Below, piece after piece: positions 5,772-8,487 of a stretch of DNA of 8,487 bases. Origin of the DNA: Clostridia bacterium. Lineage in GTDB: Bacteria > Bacillota > Clostridia > Oscillospirales > CAG-272. The DNA lies in the NCBI GenBank assembly GCA_900754175.1, contig CAAEBS010000066.1, positions 1 to 8,487 of the forward strand, in the 5' to 3' direction. Each line of letters begins with the position of its first letter. The stretch's first letter is position 1. The notes beneath the pieces are model-generated. The model was not told where the DNA came from. It was given only the letters and a program-made list of their open reading frames with translations, and made no database searches. A program made the translations under genes and the position numbers.

Positions 5772-7787
5772 ATGAAAATTACGATAGCGGAAAACGCCGG
5801 TTTCTGTTTCGGCGTGAAGCGGGCTACCGACCGCCTGGAGGCGGCAATTGCCGCCAGCAGTGCCGGCGAGAGGATTTTTACCCTCGGGATGCTGATCCAC
5901 AACGATACCTACAACCGGATGCTGGCGGAGCGTGGCGTGCGTGTGACCGATATGGAGGAGATCCTCCGCATTGCGCCGACGGCAAGCGCAGAGTCGCCAG
6001 TGACGGTGTTCGTGCGGGCGCACGGGATTCCGAGGGGGGATGAGGAAAAGCTTGCCCGGATGGCGGCGGAGAACCCTTGCTTCCGGTATGAGGACTGCAC
6101 CTGCCCGTATGTGAAGAAGATCCACAATATTGCCCGGGCGCACAGCAACCCCGACTGCTTTTTCGTCCTCTTCGGCTCGGAGAAACATCCGGAGTGCGTG
6201 GGCATCCTCAGCTACTTTGACTATGAAAAATTGGTGTTTTCTTCCTATGAGGAGCTGAAAGCGGCGTGCGAGGCGGGAAAACTGGAAAAATATAAGGGCA
6301 AAATGCCCATTCTGGCGGCTCAAACCACGCAAAATTTGTCTGAATGGAAAAAATGTCAGGAAATTTTCAAAAACCTATATACAAATGCCTTAATTTTTGA
6401 TACAATATGTAATGTTACGGAATCGAGACAGACGGAAGCGGCGCAGTTGGCGGCGGTGAGCGACAGCATGATTGTCATCGGCGGCAAAGACAGCTCGAAT
6501 ACGGCAAAGCTCTACGATATCTGTAAAAGGAACTGTCCGCAGACGGTGTGGATCGAAGATCCGCAGGAGCTTGCGGCGTCCGGCTTCATCACGTCCGCCC
6601 ACACGAGAGTGGGTATTGCCGCGGGGGCATCCACCCCGTCAGGCGTAATTCAGGAGGTATATAAAACCATGAGCGAAAAAAACTTTGAAGAACTGCTTGA
6701 TGAATCCTTCAAAACTTTAAATACAGGAGATATCGTCACCGGAACAGTAACCGCCGTTACCGATACCGAGCTTCAGCTTGACGTCGGAAGCAACGTGACC
6801 GGCTATATCAAAGCCGAGCAGATCAGCGACGATCCGTCCCTGAAGCTGACCGAGATGTACAAGGTCGGCGACAAGATTGAAGGCAGAGTAGGTCGTGTAA
6901 GCGACATCGAGGGAATTGCGGAGCTGTCCAAGAAGGCAGTGGATTCCGCAAGGAACTGGCAGAAGATCGTGGAAGCCGCAGAGAGCGGCGAAGCGCTTGA
7001 GGGCAAGGTCGTGGAGATCATCAAGGGCGGCGTAAGCGTTCTTGTCGGTGCATCCAAGATCTTCGTTCCCGCATCCCAGAGCGGCGTGCCGAAGGACGGC
7101 GATATGAACGCTCTCAAGGGCAAGCAGGTCAGAATCAAGATCATTGAGCTGAAGGGCAACCGTGCTATCGGCTCTATCCGTGCGGTGGAAAGAGAAGAGC
7201 GCCGTGCAAAAGAGGAAAGCTTCTGGGAAGGCATTGAAGAGGGCAAGGTTTACACCGGTCCCGTCAAGAGCCTGACCAGCTACGGTGCGTTTGTGGACCT
7301 TGGCGGCGTAGACGGCATGGTACATAAGAGCGAACTGTCCTGGAAGCCGATCTCCAAGCCCTCCGACGTGGTTTCGGTCGGCGACGTGATCACCGTGTTC
7401 GTCAAGAGCTTTGACCGTGAGAAGAAGAGAATCTCTCTCGGCTACAAGACCGAGGATACCAATCCGTGGTTCCTGTTCCTCAACCAGTATCAGGTTGGCG
7501 ACGTGGTGCCGGTGAAGATCGTGAACATGATGCCTTTCGGCGCATTCGCTGAGATCATTGAGGGTGTGGACGGACTGATCCATATTTCTCAGATCGCACA
7601 GGAAAAGATCGGCAAGCCTGCCGACGTTCTGACCCTTGGTCAGGTGGTGGATGCCAAGATCATCGCCATCGACGAGGAAAACCGCAAGATCAGCCTTTCC
7701 ATCCGTGCTCTCCTTGATGAGGCGCAGGAGGAAGCCGAGGCAATGCCCGAGGACGTGGCTGACGGCGCAGTAAGCGAAGAAGAATAA
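5772..7787 (+). CDS. ispH-rpsA: Bifunctional IspH (HMBPP reductase) - ribosomal protein S1 fusion
   Basis: This 671-residue protein joins two normally separate proteins. Residues 1-299 are IspH, the [4Fe-4S] enzyme reducing HMBPP to IPP and DMAPP. The cluster cysteines are C12 (GFCFGVKRA), C111 (CTCPYVKK) and C213 (DTICNVT). Expected active-site positions include H43, H84, H139 with E141, T185/T186, S241-S242-N243, and S287 (AGASTP). Residues about 317-388, 405-472, 488-558 and 574-645 are four S1 RNA-binding OB folds, followed by an acidic tail (648-671); four S1 domains is the usual Firmicute count. The start has GGGGAG upstream. Such fusions are well known in Clostridia and are not a frameshift artefact. 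The S1 half avoids CGG arginine codons (0 of 13 arginines, against 6 of 15 in the IspH half), and there is a possible second start at 6669. Confidence 0.97.
   Translation: MKITIAENAGFCFGVKRATDRLEAAIAASSAGERIFTLGMLIHNDTYNRMLAERGVRVTDMEEILRIAPTASAESPVTVFVRAHGIPRGDEEKLARMAAENPCFRYEDCTCPYVKKIHNIARAHSNPDCFFVLFGSEKHPECVGILSYFDYEKLVFSSYEELKAACEAGKLEKYKGKMPILAAQTTQNLSEWKKCQEIFKNLYTNALIFDTICNVTESRQTEAAQLAAVSDSMIVIGGKDSSNTAKLYDICKRNCPQTVWIEDPQELAASGFITSAHTRVGIAAGASTPSGVIQEVYKTMSEKNFEELLDESFKTLNTGDIVTGTVTAVTDTELQLDVGSNVTGYIKAEQISDDPSLKLTEMYKVGDKIEGRVGRVSDIEGIAELSKKAVDSARNWQKIVEAAESGEALEGKVVEIIKGGVSVLVGASKIFVPASQSGVPKDGDMNALKGKQVRIKIIELKGNRAIGSIRAVEREERRAKEESFWEGIEEGKVYTGPVKSLTSYGAFVDLGGVDGMVHKSELSWKPISKPSDVVSVGDVITVFVKSFDREKKRISLGYKTEDTNPWFLFLNQYQVGDVVPVKIVNMMPFGAFAEIIEGVDGLIHISQIAQEKIGKPADVLTLGQVVDAKIIAIDEENRKISLSIRALLDEAQEEAEAMPEDVADGAVSEEE
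6378..6406 (+). promoter_or_regulatory. Candidate internal promoter inside ispH for the S1 part
   Basis: TATACA at 6378-6383 (4 of 6 matches to TTGACA) is 17 bp from TACAAT at 6401-6406 (5 of 6), which is preceded by TGA, an extended -10. It lies in a strikingly AT-rich stretch: 23 G/C in 90 bases at 6331-6420. Transcription from about 6413 would give a leader of about 255 nt before the internal start at 6669. AT-rich coding sequence can mimic promoters by chance, so this is a candidate only. Confidence 0.4.
6652..6671 (+). promoter_or_regulatory. Internal ribosome binding site and in-frame ATG for free ribosomal protein S1
   Basis: A perfect AGGAGG at 6652-6657 precedes an in-frame ATG at 6669-6671 by 11 bases. 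Initiation here would yield a 372-residue protein (6669-7787) beginning MSEKNFEELL, the form of N-terminus seen in stand-alone Firmicute S1 proteins, with all four S1 domains and no IspH part. The position is exactly at the domain boundary. The spacing is slightly long but usable. Production of free S1 is inferred. Confidence 0.55.
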
Positions 7788-7794
7788 TCCGCAA

Positions 7795-7864
7795 TGTGGC
7801 GATGCCACAGAACAGGGACTGTTGTGGCTTTGACCGTGGCAGTCCCTGCCCGTTTTGCGGGACT
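7795..7864 (+). promoter_or_regulatory. Chain of mutually exclusive hairpins between rpsA and ywlG
   Basis: Four stems can form. A is TGTGGC (7795-7800) with GCCACA (7804-7809). B is GCCAC (7804-7808) with GTGGC (7824-7828), plus inner AACAG/CTGTT (7811-7815, 7819-7823). C is CAGGGACTG (7813-7821) with CAGTCCCTG (7840-7848). D is AGTCCC (7841-7846) with GGGACT (7859-7864). Neighbours overlap, so A+C or B+D can exist but A+B, B+C and C+D cannot. D ends 3 bases before the ywlG ribosome binding site. Stem C may instead be a weak terminator, as TTTT begins four bases after it. No promoter is seen in this gap. Confidence 0.45.
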
Positions 7865-7881
7865 TTCAGGAGGTTGAAAAA

Positions 7882-8487
7882 ATGGAACACGTAAAACTGA
7901 ACGGAGACGGCACGGCAGAGCTGAACTGCAGTGAGGAGGAGAACCTGAAGTTTCTGGAGCAGATCCGGCAGGAGGCGTCGGTGGCGGTCAAAGAGCTGGT
8001 TACGGCGGCAAATATACAGCCCGGAGAGATCTTTGTGGTGGGTTGCTCCACCTCGGAGGTCGTGGGAGGACGCATCGGACAGGCGTCGGTGCTTCCGGTC
8101 GCCAAGGCACTGCTTGACGGTATGGCGCCGATTCTGCGGGAGCGGGAGGTCTGGCTTGCGGCGCAGTGCTGTGAGCACCTCAACCGTGCGCTCATCGTGG
8201 AGCGGGAGTGCGCCAAGCGTTACGGGCTGGAGGTTGTCTGCGTGCGACCGGTTCCGAAAGCGGGCGGCTCGTTTGCCACAGCGGCTTACGATTCCTTTGA
8301 GGAGCCGGTGGCGGTGGAGCATATCCGTGCCCATGCGGGAATCGACATCGGCGGCACGCTGATCGGAATGAACCTGCGTGACGTTGCCGTGCCGGTGCGC
8401 CTGTCGATCAGCAGGATCGGCGACGCCAATATCATTTGCGCCCGTACCCGTCCGAAATACATCGGCGGAAGCCGTGCGCACTACGAA
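7882..8487 (+). CDS. ywlG: UPF0340 (TIGR01440/DUF436) family protein, YwlG-like; 3' end missing
   Basis: The open frame runs to the window edge: 202 residues without a stop. It carries the hallmarks of the UPF0340 family: VVGCSTSEVVGGRIG (52-66), AAQCCEHLNRALIVERE (93-109), RPVPKAGGSFATAAY (122-136), VEHIRAHAGIDIGGTLIG (145-162), VPVRLSISRIG (170-180) and ARTRPKYIGGSRA (187-199). Family members are about 180 residues and end shortly after the last motif, so probably only a few codons are missing. The start is firm: AGGAGGT lies seven bases before the ATG. From that start there are roughly 20 extra N-terminal residues compared with Bacillus YwlG. The family is widespread in Firmicutes but has no assigned biochemical role; the conserved Cys, His and Gly motifs suggest a ligand- or metal-binding site. 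It follows ispH-rpsA on the same strand across a structured 94-bp gap. Confidence 0.93.
   Translation, partial: MEHVKLNGDGTAELNCSEEENLKFLEQIRQEASVAVKELVTAANIQPGEIFVVGCSTSEVVGGRIGQASVLPVAKALLDGMAPILREREVWLAAQCCEHLNRALIVERECAKRYGLEVVCVRPVPKAGGSFATAAYDSFEEPVAVEHIRAHAGIDIGGTLIGMNLRDVAVPVRLSISRIGDANIICARTRPKYIGGSRAHYE

Noticed and set aside
5772..7787. ispH-rpsA as a missed stop or sequencing frameshift joining two genes
   Set aside because: The frame is continuous, both parts are complete, and the same fusion is well known across Clostridia.
6717..7808. 363-residue minus-strand open frame opposite the S1 domains
   Set aside because: It is a His/Leu/Asp-rich shadow of the strongly biased S1 codons, with no family motif.
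7830..7858. TTGACC as a -35 box for a separate ywlG promoter
   Set aside because: At 16-18 bp downstream only TTTTGC-like sequence is present, with no acceptable -10, and TTGACC lies in the loop of hairpin C.

Overview
This window looks like chromosomal DNA of a GC-rich Gram-positive Clostridia member, most likely from the Ruminococcaceae/Oscillospiraceae side of the class. The strongest pointer is a single ORF that fuses IspH (last step of the MEP isoprenoid pathway) to a four-domain ribosomal protein S1, an arrangement typical of Clostridia. An SLH-anchored surface protein, strong AGGAGG ribosome binding sites and a YwlG/UPF0340 gene fit a Firmicute. No mobile element, CRISPR array, tRNA or rRNA was seen. 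This is essentially housekeeping DNA, not an accessory island.

Layout. Positions 1-33 hold half of a palindrome cut by the window edge. On the minus strand, 34-1335 encodes a secreted protein with two Ig/cadherin-like modules and three C-terminal SLH repeats. It is divergent from a small SLOG/YpsA-like gene (1510-1992, plus), and the two share a 174-bp AT-rich promoter region. A near-consensus sigma-A promoter (TTGACT, 17-bp spacer, TATAAT) at 2041-2069 then opens a long plus-strand run: rpiR-like regulator (2164-3042), BaiN/HI0933-type flavoprotein (3047-4300), cmk (4376-5056), plsC-like acyltransferase (5053-5733), ispH-rpsA fusion (5772-7787) and a ywlG-like UPF0340 gene (7882 to the window end, 3' end missing).

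How the genes fit together. The downstream cluster gathers basic functions: CMP/dCMP phosphorylation for nucleic acid and CDP-lipid precursors, phosphatidic acid synthesis, isoprenoid precursor synthesis and translation. The first two genes are nearly contiguous, cmk and plsC overlap by 4 bp, and hairpins sit in the gaps before cmk, ispH and ywlG. This suggests one operon with local post-transcriptional control.

The most interesting signals are in and after the fusion gene. At the IspH/S1 junction there is an in-frame ATG preceded by AGGAGG, a 90-bp stretch of about 26% GC upstream containing an extended -10 promoter-like sequence, and a switch in arginine codon use. Together these suggest that free S1 may also be made from inside the fusion. 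The 94-bp rpsA-ywlG gap can fold into four hairpins in which each excludes its neighbour, which looks like an attenuator-type switch. All of this is read by eye; no folding, homology search or expression data were available.
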